From NCBI GenBank assembly GCA_039545355.1, contig BCJJ01000002.1, positions 1,583,518 to 1,647,517 of the forward strand: a DNA stretch of 64,000 nt, given 5' to 3'. Shown one piece after another: positions 44,706-55,503 of this stretch. The translations under genes were made by a program, and so were the position numbers. The number at the start of each line of letters is the position of its first letter. Within the stretch, counting starts at the first letter, position 1. The stretch is from Trichosporon coremiiforme (taxonomy: Eukaryota > Basidiomycota > Tremellomycetes > Trichosporonales > Trichosporonaceae). Below the pieces are notes generated by a model. The model had not been told where the DNA came from and made no database searches. It saw only the letters and a list, made by a program, of their open reading frames with translations.

Positions 44706-44928
44706 GGGTTTTGATACAATCTGACCCTGGTGAGGTCAAGTGTCCGATGTCGGAGGCAAGTTCCGGATATGTCAGTCGGTCGGCTCTCGGCCTAGCCGAG
44801 TTCGGTCGGCCTGCGCCCCGTCGGCATTCGGCCCTGGCCTGTTACATATCATGCATTTTGTTTGTATCTTGCTTCCGCCGCGCTTCTCTTCCTTACACTT
44901 GCTCAACCGCAACACGCCACCATAGACG

Positions 44929-46146
44929 ATGTTCCCCGCTCTGCGAGCTACGACCGGACGACATGCTTTTTCGAGCGTCAGGAGCAGCCTCCTCGCATCC
45001 AGGGGGCTGCGCCCTCTGAGCACTGTCGCCAACACGCCCGGGGACAACTTCGTGAGGTAGGCATCCGAGAGCGTGTCGCAGCTAATAGCATCGCAGAATC
45101 GTTGAGGTAGCGCCCCGTGACGGATTGCAGAACATCCCTCCTCCCGCTATCCCCACAGCAGTCAAGAAGGAACTGGTGGAACGACTCCTCAACTGTGGCC
45201 TCCGCACAGTTGAAGTGGGCAGCTTCGTCCGTCCGGATCGCGTACCCCAGATGGCGGACACTCCGCAGCTCTTGCCCTCTCTTCCATCTCTCAATGCCAA
45301 GCTAGAGGGTGAGCCAATTCACTACCCTGTACTGGTTCCGAACATGAGGGGTTTGGATGGGTTACTAGCCTTGGAGGAAACAGAGCAATCTTCCCGCCGT
45401 GGCGTGCCACTCACAAATGAGGTAGCGGTATTCGTCTCTGCTACTGAGGTATGTCTTCGGAGTGATTATCGAGCCTGACCAAAGCCTTTCTCCATGGCCA
45501 ACAACAACGCTACCGTAGAGAAGGTTCTGAGCGGCCTTCCCGATGTCATCCAGAAAGCTACTGCGAAGGGTTACCGGGTTCGTGGTTACGTCTCCTGCGT
45601 CATGACAGACCCGTATGCAGGGCCCACTGCCCCCGAGGATGTTGTGAAGGTCGCGCAAAGGCTGCTTGACATGGGATGTTACGAGGTGTCCCTGGGCGAC
45701 ACGACTGGTGAAGGTAACCCGAACGCCTGGGTCGCACTGTGGAAAGCCCTCGTTGACGCTGGAGTCCCTGTTGAGAAGATGGCCGTAAGTCTGCGATACA
45801 GTGGGTCACAGGGACTGACGTTGAACAGGCCCACTGTCACGACACTTTCTCCATGGCCCTCCCCAGTATTCTGGCCCTTCTTCCCCTGGGACTGCGCATC
45901 GTGGACTCGTCGCTTGCTGGCCTTGGAGGTTGTCCTTACTCGCCCGGTGCCACAGGGAACGTTGCGACCGAGGACGTCGTTTACGCACTGCACAAACTCG
46001 GTTTCCAGACTGGCGTCGATCTCGACAAGCTCGTTGAATCTGGCAACTGGCTTAGTGAGACGATCAAGGTCAAGAACGAAAGCAAAGTGGGTCGCGCAAT
46101 TGGTGCCCGTCAAGCTTTGCGCAAGGCCAAGGCGGCTAAGATGTAG
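44929..46146 (+). CDS. Hydroxymethylglutaryl-CoA lyase
   Basis: Cleaves HMG-CoA to acetoacetate and acetyl-CoA, the last step of leucine breakdown. Exons 44929-45056, 45097-45448, 45485-45784 and 45829-46146 give 365 residues. The N-terminus (MFPALRATTGRHAFSSVRSS) is a mitochondrial-type leader. The TIM-barrel motifs are RIVEVAPRDGLQN (catalytic Arg/Asp), EVGSFVRPDRVPQMAD, YEVSLGDTTGEGNP and AHCHDTFSMALPS. The signature SSLAGLGGCPYSPGATGNVATED carries the catalytic Cys. The last three residues are A-K-M, which fit a peroxisomal PTS1 consensus. The stop is only 36 bp from the convergent methyltransferase stop. BCKDH E1 beta, earlier in the same pathway, lies about 15 kb away. Confidence 0.95.
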
Positions 46147-46182
46147 GTAACGTTCCAGAAGTGATGCATACGATTTCCGTAT

Positions 46183-47191
46183 TCAGCTTGGAGCGGTTGC
46201 ACTGCCGCGAAGTCGGACGTAGTGCACATTCCAACCCTCATTGCCTGTCTCGCCTGACGAGGGTTTCATGCCCAGACCAGGCATAGCATCACACCAATAG
46301 TTGTCTGGGCGGCAGCTCTCCACCACCTCCCGCATCATCATGTCTGCTTCCTGGTCGGAGAACTCAGCGAAGAAAGTCTTACGAGCAAACGTCTTAAGCC
46401 AACCGTAGAGGTCGGTGGTAAGAGGGGTTGGTCGCTGGTGGAGTTCAATGTCACCAGGACTCATGGCATGGCGTTGCAATAGCTGGGAGTTTCAGCAGCC
46501 GCAGCCGGCTTTAACTTACCGCAGAGTACTGCTCAGCTGTAGGAAAGTACCAAGGGTCTGCTTTCGTAGGATCGATACCGCGTCGACGAAGGCAGTCATG
46601 CAAAGCTCCACGCACTCCAACGCTGACATCAGCGAAGCCGTCAGGGGCAGTTAGGAAAGATGTTAACTGACGTGTTCTGGAAACCCCCGAACTCGAATAC
46701 CGTCCTGCCGCCAGGTTTCAACAGCCACTTGATGGTTTCCACAACACCACCGGGGTTAGACTTGCACCAATGGAAAGTTGCAGACGAGAAGACAGCGTCG
46801 AACTTGCCCTTGAGCGAAGCGTCCAGGGTGCGAAAGTCTTGAATGTCACCTTGAGCATAGCCGATACCCAAGCCTGTACCGGTCCTTCTAGCGAAAGAAA
46901 GCTAAGCGTCAGAGTTGAACCGCCAGACACAGTACGAACCATGTCATCACTCGAGTCCACACCCCATACCTCGCCTTCGCCTACCAAAGTCTTGATCTTC
47001 TCTGTCAACTGGCCCGTTCCGCACCCCAGATCCACGATATTCTCTCCCCTCTGTGCATTCAGCAGCTGGAGAATAGGAGCTGTGTTCTTGTCCGAGTAGA
47101 CAAACGAGGCATGTTCGTTGTAGTTCTGTGAGGTGTGGTTAGCCAGCGCCGGCTGGGCGGTTGAGGATGCCATTGTGGGAGATAGGGGCAT
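46183..47191 (-). CDS. Class I SAM-dependent methyltransferase, trans-aconitate methyltransferase-like
   Basis: Exons on the minus strand are 47191-46940, 46901-46672, 46622-46520 and 46482-46183, giving 294 residues. Motif I reads ENIVDLGCGTGQLTEKI. EVWGVDSSDDML (motif II), GYAQGDIQDFRTLD, FDAVFSSATFHWCKSNPGGV (motif IV) and WLLKPGGRTVFEFGG follow. This order and the HW word resemble Tmt1/Tam trans-aconitate methyltransferases. The C-terminal third is less conserved. The first two introns needed non-obvious donors (GTTCGT and GTCAGT) to keep frame. The start may be the second Met at 47173. The true substrate is unknown. Confidence 0.82.
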
Positions 47192-47400
47192 TCGAGAGCG
47201 CGCTGCTGAGACGTTTTATCTACGACGAGTCAAGAGGCAGAGTTTGGCCCTCGGCCGAAAACATCGGACCATCGGGCCCGACGGCACAGATGGTATCGTA
47301 GCTATTTCACGGTCGCTGCTCGCCCCCTGTCCTCTGACGTCGTAAACGACTGATGCATAACACTTCCGTCTCACATCCCTTTCTCACACCAGCACACATC

Positions 47401-48103
47401 ATGTCTTCTCTCGCTAACTGCATCTTTTGCAAGATCGTCAAGGGTCAGTGAAAGGACTCACCGAAGCCGCTAACGGCTGAGATCATGAATGGAACTCAGG
47501 CTAACAGCAGGCGAGATCCCTTGCTTCAAGCTCCTCGAGACCGACACTGCTCTCGCTCTCATGGACATTGGCCCTATCGCTCGCGGACACTGCCTGATTA
47601 TTCCCAAGTGTCAGTGACGCTAACAGCTGCATGCTGATCTCAGACCACGCTAGCAAGCTGACGGATCTGCCGGACGACCAGATGGGTGACATCCTCCCCA
47701 TGTCGAAGAAGCTTGCCAAGGCCTCTGGTGCCGAGAACTATAACATTCTCCAAGTGAGTGTCCCGATACTTGGTTATTTATGAGCACTGGAGACGCATGA
47801 TATCCAACTGGTTTGGACAACTCGGAGGATACTGTGGTTCCTAGAGAGCTAGCGCTGATTTACCAGAACAATGGGCGCATTGCCCACCAGGAGGTGGACC
47901 ACGTCCACTTCCACATGATCCCGAAGCCTGAGGCTAGTGACAAGGCTGGTCTCGTTGTTGGCTGGCCCGGTATGTTGCACACGATGATGAACGCTGACCC
48001 CAGTCCAAGGAGTTTGTGATAGCGACACGGACTACACTGACACTGCCAGCTTTCCAAGGACGACATCGCCGCTGCCTACGAAGAGATTAAGAAGAAGCTT
48101 TAG
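47401..48103 (+). CDS. HNT1: HIT-family adenosine 5'-monophosphoramidase (Hnt1/HINT)
   Basis: Hydrolyses AMP-linked phosphoramidates and acyl-adenylates. Exons 47401-47443, 47511-47609, 47644-47753, 47867-47969, 48004-48011 and 48050-48103 give 138 residues. Motifs are CIFCKIVKGEIPCFKLLETD, ALALMDIGPIARGHCLIIPK and YHASKLTDLPDDQ. The histidine triad is H96-V-H-F-H100 in VDHVHFHMIPKP. GLVVGWP and LSKDDIAAAYEEIKKKL close the protein. The 3' part needs an 8-nt microexon (48004-48011) to join GWP to LSKDD in frame. That is the least certain part of the model. The exon 2 acceptor is a CAGCAG pair; the second gives the conserved KGEIP. Confidence 0.92.
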
Positions 48104-48853
48104 TTCTAGAGCCCGAAGCAGACATGCCATTACTCGAGAAGCCCTCCTTCTTGAATTGAGTACAGCACGACCGTTGTGATGTCTTGAGGATGTCCAGTTA
48201 CCCGAGTATGCCCCGTGCTTGCAACTGACGCATTGTTGCTGTCCTATGCTCTTCTGTCTGCGACGCGATCAGCACGGTTGCGCGGGGCATCAGACGCTTT
48301 TTGACCGGTCGCGTCAGTCGTTCGCGGCTCTCTTGATCTTCGCCGGGGTAACAACTGAGCGCAGGCCTCGGAGACGTGAAGACCTCCGAGGGGAGCTACT
48401 GAGTTTCCGCCGACATGTCCTTGCGGCGCTCAACGATACGTTGAAGTATATAGCAAGTCCGTCGAACCTTTGCATTGACTTCTGTGATCCTAATGTTCCG
48501 TGATCTAATTACGCCCGGCCCACCGACGATTGTCAGAACGAGGCGTACTCAAGACCCGGAATGATCGTTCTCTACACAATTCCCGAGCGACCCAAAAAGG
48601 GACCGCTAGGCGAGAGACAGCCATGCCAAGAGTGCGAACACGGCGTCGTCGTCTGGTGTATTGGTCTGAAAAGAATGAGCCAGCGATCTCGTAAATATGC
48701 GGGTGAACACGTTGACACTTCGGTAATAGCGGTCCTTGAGCCTTTGTGGCGATTAAGCGGGTGGAGGTACCTGACGTAACGACTGATCGAGTGTGAGATC
48801 GTGACCAGTCCTCAACATAAGAGTACTGTCACTTTTGGTATTCGACAATCGAC
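48104..48853. other. Intergenic, HNT1 to DDI1
   Basis: 750 bp with short open frames only (48219-48503, 48561-48779), none with a domain or splice-supported extension. No repeat was noticed. Confidence 0.4.
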
Positions 48854-50384
48854 ATGAGACTCACTATCATAGCTCCCGAAAGCATATACGATCAAGAGGT
48901 GGATCCTTCCATGGTTGTGCGCGACGTCAAAGCCCTTATCGAAGCCGAGGTAAGCGTACAGTTAGAGCTCTCACTAACGAGTAGGCCGCCGTGCCCGCAT
49001 CCGACCAGACACTCTCCACTGATGCCGGTGTGGCTCTAGCAGCAGACGATAAAAGCCTGTCAAGTTACGGATTGACAGGTGAAAGCGCAACTCTCTTTCT
49101 TACCTTCCGGTTAGATGACTTCAACCGTCCAGAGCTAATGACAGTGACCCTCGACCCTTGCCATCTGGTTCCAACACCTCAAACCAGAGTATATCCGTAT
49201 CTAGTGATGCGGATTTCGAGAGAATGAGGCTGCAAGCTCTAGGAGACCCACGGCTTATGGCCCAATTGCGTCAGGTAGGTCTTGGTGGCGCTGTTCAGGT
49301 TATTGACAAGATAGGCTAATCCGGAATTTGCTTCGGCGATTCAGGCCGGGGGGTCGCGTTTCAAAGAGATCATCAGACGACAGGAGTCGACCATGCGAGC
49401 GGCCGCTGAGGAGAAAGAACGTCAGATCGAGGTGATTAGCTCACACGGAGCAAGGCGAACTGACGACTCAGCTGCTCAACGCTGACCCTTACGACATCGA
49501 GGTGAGCTCAACGCAAGCACCGTCACTGACAGGATAGGCCCAGAAGAAAATTGAAGAAGCGATTCGCATGGAGGCAGTGCTGGAGAATATGCAGCACGCC
49601 ATGGAGTTCTCGGTACGTGATACTCACTGTGTGAGTTTTAACGCGACAGCCCGAGTCGTTCGGACATGTAACAATGCTTTACATCAACGTCGAAGTGAAC
49701 GGACACCCAGTGAAAGCTTTTGTCGATTCTGGTGCCCAGACTACTATCAGTGAGTGCTGGACATGTCGGTATGCCCATCTAACTTCAGTATCGCCTGAAT
49801 GCGCTGAAGCGTGCGGCATCATGCGACTTCTCGACAAGCGGTTTTCCGGCGTGGCTCAAGGAGTAGGCACCGCGAAGATTCTTGGTCGCATTCACTCGGC
49901 TCAGATCAAGCTCGGCGACATGTTTCTACCAGTAGCGTTCTCAGTGCTGGAGGGCCAATCCGTCGACCTGTTGTTCGGTCTGGACATGCTCAAGCGCCAC
50001 CAGGCGTGCATCGACCTTTCTACCAACACTCTGCGAATTGCGAAGACGGAAATTCCCTTCTTGTCGGAACATGAGCTCCCAGAGCAAGCGAGGATGCGTG
50101 CTCCCGAGGCTGGACCTTCATCTGCGGTGGCAGGCGTACCCTCCCAACCGTCTTCAACATTACAGACTTCTAACGCCCGCCCGTCTGGGCCTGCGGCCTC
50201 TGGTAGCTCTGGCAGCTCTGGCAGCTCAACCAACGCTCGCGACATTGAAACAGTGAGTCACCTATCGGGCCGATCTGCTGACTCGTAGCTTGTTGGCCTT
50301 GGTGCTTCCCCTGATCAAGCTGCCCAGCTCCTCGCAGCCGCAGGCGGGAATGTAGACATGGCCGCATCAATGCTGTTCAACTGA
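48854..50384 (+). CDS. DDI1: DDI1 ubiquitin shuttle and aspartic protease
   Basis: Shuttle protein that brings ubiquitylated cargo to the proteasome and cleaves heavily ubiquitylated substrates; involved in DNA-protein crosslink repair. Exons 48854-48949, 48985-49109, 49145-49274, 49315-49431, 49472-49501, 49538-49612, 49650-49749, 49789-50252 and 50289-50384 give 410 residues. Ubiquitin-like domain at 1-74. A helical domain follows with [20 protein letters not shown]. The retropepsin-like domain starts at [15 protein letters not shown], with active-site D217-S-G-A and [13 protein letters not shown] Ser/Gly linker and C-terminal UBA ([20 protein letters not shown]...MAASMLFN) complete it. The full UBL-HDD-RVP-UBA set is a normal cellular gene, not a viral remnant. 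Confidence 0.96.
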
Positions 50385-50747
50385 ATCGTCGACGCGCGGG
50401 CTAGACAGTCCTCGGCAGCTTGCGTACTTGGAGATGACCTGGGAACTATAATCAACTCGCGTCTTCACTCGTGACTGTTGTTTCGGTTGATATGCCTATG
50501 GTACAGTAGATTCTACAATGAGGGTTGTTGTGTTGATAGATTAGATGCACTTCGTTGCGATAACGACCGTCGCTTATCGACACCACCGTCCTATCGACAC
50601 CACCGTCCTCACGCCGTTTAGGGTGTAGCAGCCGTGCTTTAGCGCCATTGTACTTGTACAGGAACTGCATGTCTTCGAGACGCGGATGATACAACAAAAG
50701 GACTATGAGAGATGCACAACGACTTCGGCACTTGTAGAGCCTCGCAA
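50385..50747. other. Convergent 3' region of DDI1 and WRAP73 with a 17-bp tandem duplication
   Basis: 363 bp between convergent stops. A 17-bp unit (TATCGACACCACCGTCC) occurs twice in tandem at 50575-50591 and 50592-50608. Nothing else was found. Confidence 0.6.
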
Positions 50748-52245
50748 CTACTCTTCCTCCCACTGCTCCCCTGTCTCCCCAGTTTGATCGCCGTACACCA
50801 CACAGAAAGATCTTCCATCACACAGAGCGACCGAACATCCATCGGGAGCCCAAACGACCCGACCGGGTTGGAACTGACGACCTGAGTGTCAGCACAACCC
50901 ATACAACTCGTGCCTACCTTCTGAGATTTGTATGCCCTCCACGCCTTTCAAATCCCAAAAGTATACCATGGAGCTGTCGTTCACGACAACGAAGCGGTTT
51001 GCTGTAGGGCAGATGCGTATGTCATTTAATTTATGGTTGAATACGACGGATGTCCAATGCGACACATCTGGAATGGCGGCGGAAGGCTCAGGAAGGAAGC
51101 TGTACACATGCAACGTGCGTCCTTGCGTAAAGAACATCAGCTTGCCGTCATTGCTGAAGCCAAGGTGATCGACTTCCGTAGCCCCCGCATCATGCGCGGC
51201 GGCGTCAAATTCGACTGTTATCAGAAACTTATAAGTCGCAAAAGCTCCCCAGTGAAGACTCACAATGAACCACTTCGTCTAGCCTGGGAGTGCCTGGCTC
51301 GACGAGAGCGCCGTTCTCAAATCCTCTCACAACCGAGATTGGTTGCCAGCTTTCAGACTCAAGAACACGTACAACCCCGTCATGACCGCCAACGGCCAGA
51401 TATCGACCATTCGGCGACCATGACATGCGCCTAACGCCCAACGCGGACATCGGCCTTTGGTATGCACCGACCTTTGTTCCAACAGGGGAGTACACCAGCA
51501 CACCATACTGTAAAAGTGAGCAAGAGCTTTGTCTCAGGTCGAACTTACAAAGAGTTTCCAATCGGCAACCGCTATCCACCTGCCGCAGGGGCTCCAGGAG
51601 AGGCATGTGGGCTCAGTCACATGAATACCGAAGTGCTGCGATGAGCAGCGATTCATTTCAACCACCCACTCGGACAAGGGATGCGCCATCGTAAATTCCA
51701 AGGAACTCTTTGCCAGAATGTCTTTCGGGGGTCACCAAATATCGATGGTCTGGGGAGAACGCGTACTTCGCTTTATATCAGTCGCAATCACGGGTCTGAA
51801 CTGACCTGTTTGGACCTGCTGCACCACCTTGGCAGTGCGAAGTTCCATGTTATACATTGTGAGCGACTGTAGTCAGTCCAAAGCAGAGAGAACCACGCAC
51901 TGCCTCAGTCCAAACGAGGACGTCGTCGTGACACCAGGCTGTCTCCGCATGAGGGCCGTCAATGCAGGCAATCGGAGTTTTGCATGACAATGCCAGCACC
52001 CAAGCATAGCCTGAAAGTCTGGACGAAGCCAGAAGTCGGGAACCGTTGCTAGACCACTTGATATCATCGATGACAACGGGATTCGTTGTTTCGTCCGCCG
52101 TGCATTCCCATTGCCGCACGGCTTGCAGCGTTTTCGCGGAACGCACAGAGACAATACTTCGCGTCGCAGTGGCAACAAAAGTCGATCCAGGAGAGAAGGC
52201 TATCGCTGAGCCTTCATGGATAGGCGAAAACTGGTACGTCTCCAT
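50748..52245 (-). CDS. WD-repeat protein WRAP73 (Wdr8)
   Basis: Binds SSX2IP/Msd1-like partners at the spindle pole or centrosome and anchors microtubules. Exons on the minus strand are 52245-51901, 51866-51806, 51770-51670, 51635-51549, 51507-51264, 51214-50918 and 50881-50748, giving 422 residues. The start METYQFSPIHEGSAIAFSPG matches the family N-terminal blade. Later blades are KYAFSPDHRYLVTPERHSGK, TCLSWSPCGRWIAVADWKLF, RRMSWSPNGRYLAVGGHDGV and LGFSNDGKLMFFTQ. The end is VVWAPDGCSVALCDGRSFCV. Intron 51636-51669 is 34 nt. The family-specific C-terminal blade supports WRAP73 over a generic WD protein. Confidence 0.88.
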
Positions 52246-52449
52246 GGTGTGAGTAATCGTTGTTGACGAAATGGTAAACAAACAAACAACTTGCTTCTCG
52301 GATTACGTAATGAAGCACGTGCCACTCTGTCAGATGCCGAATTGCCGTTCGCACCACTTGGGCAGACCTTCGCGATTCGATACATTCATATATTGCCATC
52401 AACTGTCATACTTCATTTCCGTACTCCTCTCGTGCATGCCTGTCTCGAC

Positions 52450-53494
52450 ATGGCGGCGAGTAGGGTATCACTACAGCAAGCCTCGGATCACTCTACTTGG
52501 GAAAGCAAGCTAGAAGAGGCCGAGGTTTCAAAGAGGTGAGTCTTTTCCCACGCCCTCACATCCTTCCTTCCTTCCTGGATGAGACACAATCTGCAAGTGG
52601 GAATCTCTCCTAAACCATTTGAGGACACCCTTTATATTTGCACCTCTGATATAACTCTTTTAACTGTGGTTGATTTCGGTGATGGAGGCTGACGTGACAG
52701 TGATCTCAATGCCTTGGTCTTTGACTACCTCGTGGTCGAAGGCTTTTCCGATGCAGCTGTTCAATTCGCCAGAGAGACTGGGATCCCGACGACAATCGAT
52801 CAGGACATGATAGAGGAACGAATGGAGATCAGGCAGGCTGTTGAAGACGGAAGGGTTGAAGAAGCTGTTCGTCGCGTGAATGAGCTCGATCCCGAGGTAA
52901 GTCGCAACGCTCTGGTTTCCCCAATGATTAGAAAACTTCATGCACCACGCTTAGCCGGCTTCGGCAAGGCCATGCGGAAAAACCGAACTTATCACAGACC
53001 TGATATGAGGGGAAATCAGTTCACAAGTGTATGTCACAGAGCTAACTTTGCAGATTCTTGACACAAATCCTCCGCTTCTTTTCCATCTTTTCCTTCTCCG
53101 CCTGATCGAGCTCATCCGTGAAGATAAGGTCGACGAAGCACTGCAGTTCGCGACTCTAGAACTTGCTCCGAGGGGTGCTCAGAATCCGGAGTTCCTCGCG
53201 GACCTCGAGAAGACCATGGCCCTGCTGGCGTTTCCACATCTAGCTCGCGACGAACATCCCGCTGACCCTGCGTTCACCTCCATCACCCAGTTAATGAAAC
53301 GCACGCAGCGTGTGAAAGTGGCCAAGGAACTAAACGCCGCAATCTTGGAGAGCCAAGGCCAAGGAATGGAGACCAAGCTAGGTGGACTGGTGCGTCTGAT
53401 GTTGTGGGGTGAGGAACGCCTCAATAAGGCTGGCATCGGTGTCAACGACGACCGTGGGCGTCAGTGGGCGGATATTGTATTGAACGATGCGTGA
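52450..53494 (+). CDS. GID8: GID8 (LisH-CTLH-CRA) subunit of the GID/CTLH ubiquitin ligase
   Basis: Scaffold subunit of the GID/CTLH E3 complex that degrades gluconeogenic enzymes. Exons 52450-52535, 52701-52896 and 53054-53494 give 240 residues, the usual size. TWESKLEEAEVSK precedes the LisH DLNALVFDYLVVEGFSDAAV. CTLH is IEERMEIRQAVEDGRVEEAV...LDTNPPLLFHLFLLRLIELI, and CRA is ALQFATLELAPRG...FLADLEKTMALLAF. Both introns are long for this window (165 and 157 nt). Upstream is a 204-bp divergent region shared with WRAP73. Confidence 0.94.
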
Positions 53495-53837
53495 TTCGGC
53501 TGAAGTGGATTGTGTAGTAGTGGTGTGTTGTGCTTTGTATCATTTTAAGTTGTCCGTACTTGGCCTATGTCATCCGTAACGAATCGTTCGAAGCTCGCCG
53601 GTTTCCAATGTTTTTGTGCGCGGCCAACAACGTTGCCGTGCCGAAGTTGATGTGTTCGCATGTCGTCATGGGGTGTCAGACACGATCCGTGCCTGGTATC
53701 GCTCGGTCAGTCTTTCCCGGTGAACGGCGTTCGCCGTCCCCTATCTCCTACGAGCGCACTGCAACGTGCTCGATGGACTGAGCATCATATCACTTCGACG
53801 CACTTCCTCATTACGCATCGCTCAAGCCGCTACTCCA
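53495..53837. other. Intergenic, GID8 to TANGO2
   Basis: 343 bp with no domain-bearing frame. It holds the GID8 3' end and the TANGO2 promoter. Confidence 0.4.
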
Positions 53838-54827
53838 ATGTGCATTGTCTTCTTCACATTGGGTCAGCCAGGTTACAGGCTGTGAGCGTCTTCCCCTTCC
53901 CTAGCTAATGCACAGCATTCTCGCGGCCAATCGCGACGAGTTTCTAGACCGGCCCACTTCCCCTGCCCAGTGGCACGACTTTGATGGGGCTGCGCCGACC
54001 GACCAAGCGCTGAGTGGACGAGATCTTGGTACAGCGGAGAAGGGGACATGGCTCGGTATTACGAAAGACCTAAGAGTCGGTACAGTGTAAGGCACAACTA
54101 CGATGCGGTGCTGAAGCTCTAGAACGAACATCCGTTTCCCTATCGTCGCGGCTCCTCCCGATCCTCCTTCTCGCGGTCTGCTCCTGAAAGCTTTCTTGTC
54201 TGCTGCACCTGGAGAAAAGGTACCAGTGGCGGATTTCCTCAAAGGCATAGACGCTGAGAGGTACGTCGGATTCAACCTTCTCCTCTTCGATCTGCAGGCG
54301 AAGAAGGCCGAGGTCGGATATCTCAGCAACCGTCCCGAGCCAACTCGATTGACACCCAATGGCGATTCATGCCAGGGCATCTCTAATTCCCCGTGGGATC
54401 AGCCTTACCCTAAGGTAACGGAAGGTGAAGAGCGTATGACCGACACTCTCGAGGCTTGGGCAGCCGCAGGAGGTGAAGAGAATGATCTTGTGGAGAGGAT
54501 GATGGATCTACTTTCGTGAGTGTAGACGTCAACACAAGTCAAGCTCTTACACACAGGCCAGCCCCGCCCGTTACGTCGGCGAAAGATCTGTTCAGGGCAA
54601 CTCGTGTTCAACCTGTCATCATCAGCCCGGATCCCACCGCGCCGCCAGGTGGCAGCCTAAGCAGTGGCGGTCGATGGTATGGCACGCGCGTATCTACGGT
54701 CATTCTTGTTCGCGACGATGGTCAAGTTCTGTTCGTCGAGAGGGACATCGCACTTCTTGACCAGTCCGGCAAGGTGCGGCAAGGTCACGATGAACGAAGG
54801 GTCGTCTTCCAAGGAAACACTGTGTAG
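53838..54827 (+). CDS. TANGO2 (NRDE domain) protein
   Basis: Conserved NRDE-family protein implicated in heme, acyl-CoA or lipid handling and Golgi organisation; the mechanism is debated. Exons 53838-53881, 53916-54086, 54123-54515 and 54557-54827 give 292 residues. Splicing of exon 1 gives MCIVFFTLGQPGYRLILAAN followed by RDEFLDRPT, the family hallmark with Cys2 and the NRDE box. Next come GRDLGTAEKGTWLGITKDLR, VGTVTNIRFP, YVGFNLLLFDL and YLSNRPEP. GISNSPWDQPYPKV and the final GTRVSTVILVRDDGQVLFVE block follow. All parts are in the expected order. Confidence 0.93.
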
Positions 54828-55004
54828 TGGGCGGAAGCCATCAGCGCGCATGCAAGGGCAGCATTAAAGTTTCAGTGCGATCAACCCCAAGCCCGTCACA
54901 GGGTCCATCATCCCTTTCACGGCGAGGCGGCGAAGCATTCCAATCGTAGTCTAATGTATCGTATAAATATGCATCACCCCCCACTACGAGCCCCAGGTCA
55001 CAGC

Positions 55005-55503
55005 CTAGATAAGGCCGATCTGAATGTCAGTCCTGAGAGAACGACAGCCATCCATAGCCAAAACTCACCTTGTTGGCGACCTCAAGAGCGTCGTAGTCGG
55101 CAGTGAGGCGGACGTAGGCCTTCTTCTTGCCGTCGGGCCTGATGAGGGTGTTGATCTTGGCAGCCTCAACGTCGTAGAGCTTCTTAACCGCGTCCTTGAT
55201 GTTGCGCTTGTTGGCACGGAGGTCAACGATGAAAACAAGAGTGTTGTGGTCCTCAATCTTCTTCATGGCAGACTCGGTGCTGACGGGGAACTGGATAGTG
55301 CGGAACTGGTCCATGCGGGGAAGGTGAGGAATAGACTTGCGGGGGTACTTGGGGGCACGAGCAAGACGGAGGGTCTTGGGGCGGTGGAAGGTGGCCGAGG
55401 TGCGGACCTTCTTCGTCGCGTGAGACTGGGTGCCCTTGAGGGCAGCCTTCTTAGCCGCGCGGGCCTTGGCCTCCTGGGTCTTGCCGCCTGCAATCGTCAG
55501 CAT
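55005..55503 (-). CDS. RPL25: 60S ribosomal protein L25 (uL23)
   Basis: Large-subunit protein near the exit tunnel, docking site for SRP and chaperones. Exons 55503-55069 and 55019-55005 give 149 residues. [20 protein letters not shown] is the basic N-terminal extension. [60 protein letters not shown] and [16 protein letters not shown] follow. The last exon adds only IGLI, as in other eukaryotes. The start is doubtful. The bases ATGCTGACGATTGCAG at the 5' end look exactly like an intron end (branch CTGAC plus CAG), so a short first exon may lie further upstream. Confidence 0.92.

Noticed and set aside
49650..50100. Retroviral or retrotransposon protease
   Set aside because: The retropepsin-like domain sits between UBL/helical and UBA domains in a nine-exon gene, which is the normal DDI1 architecture.
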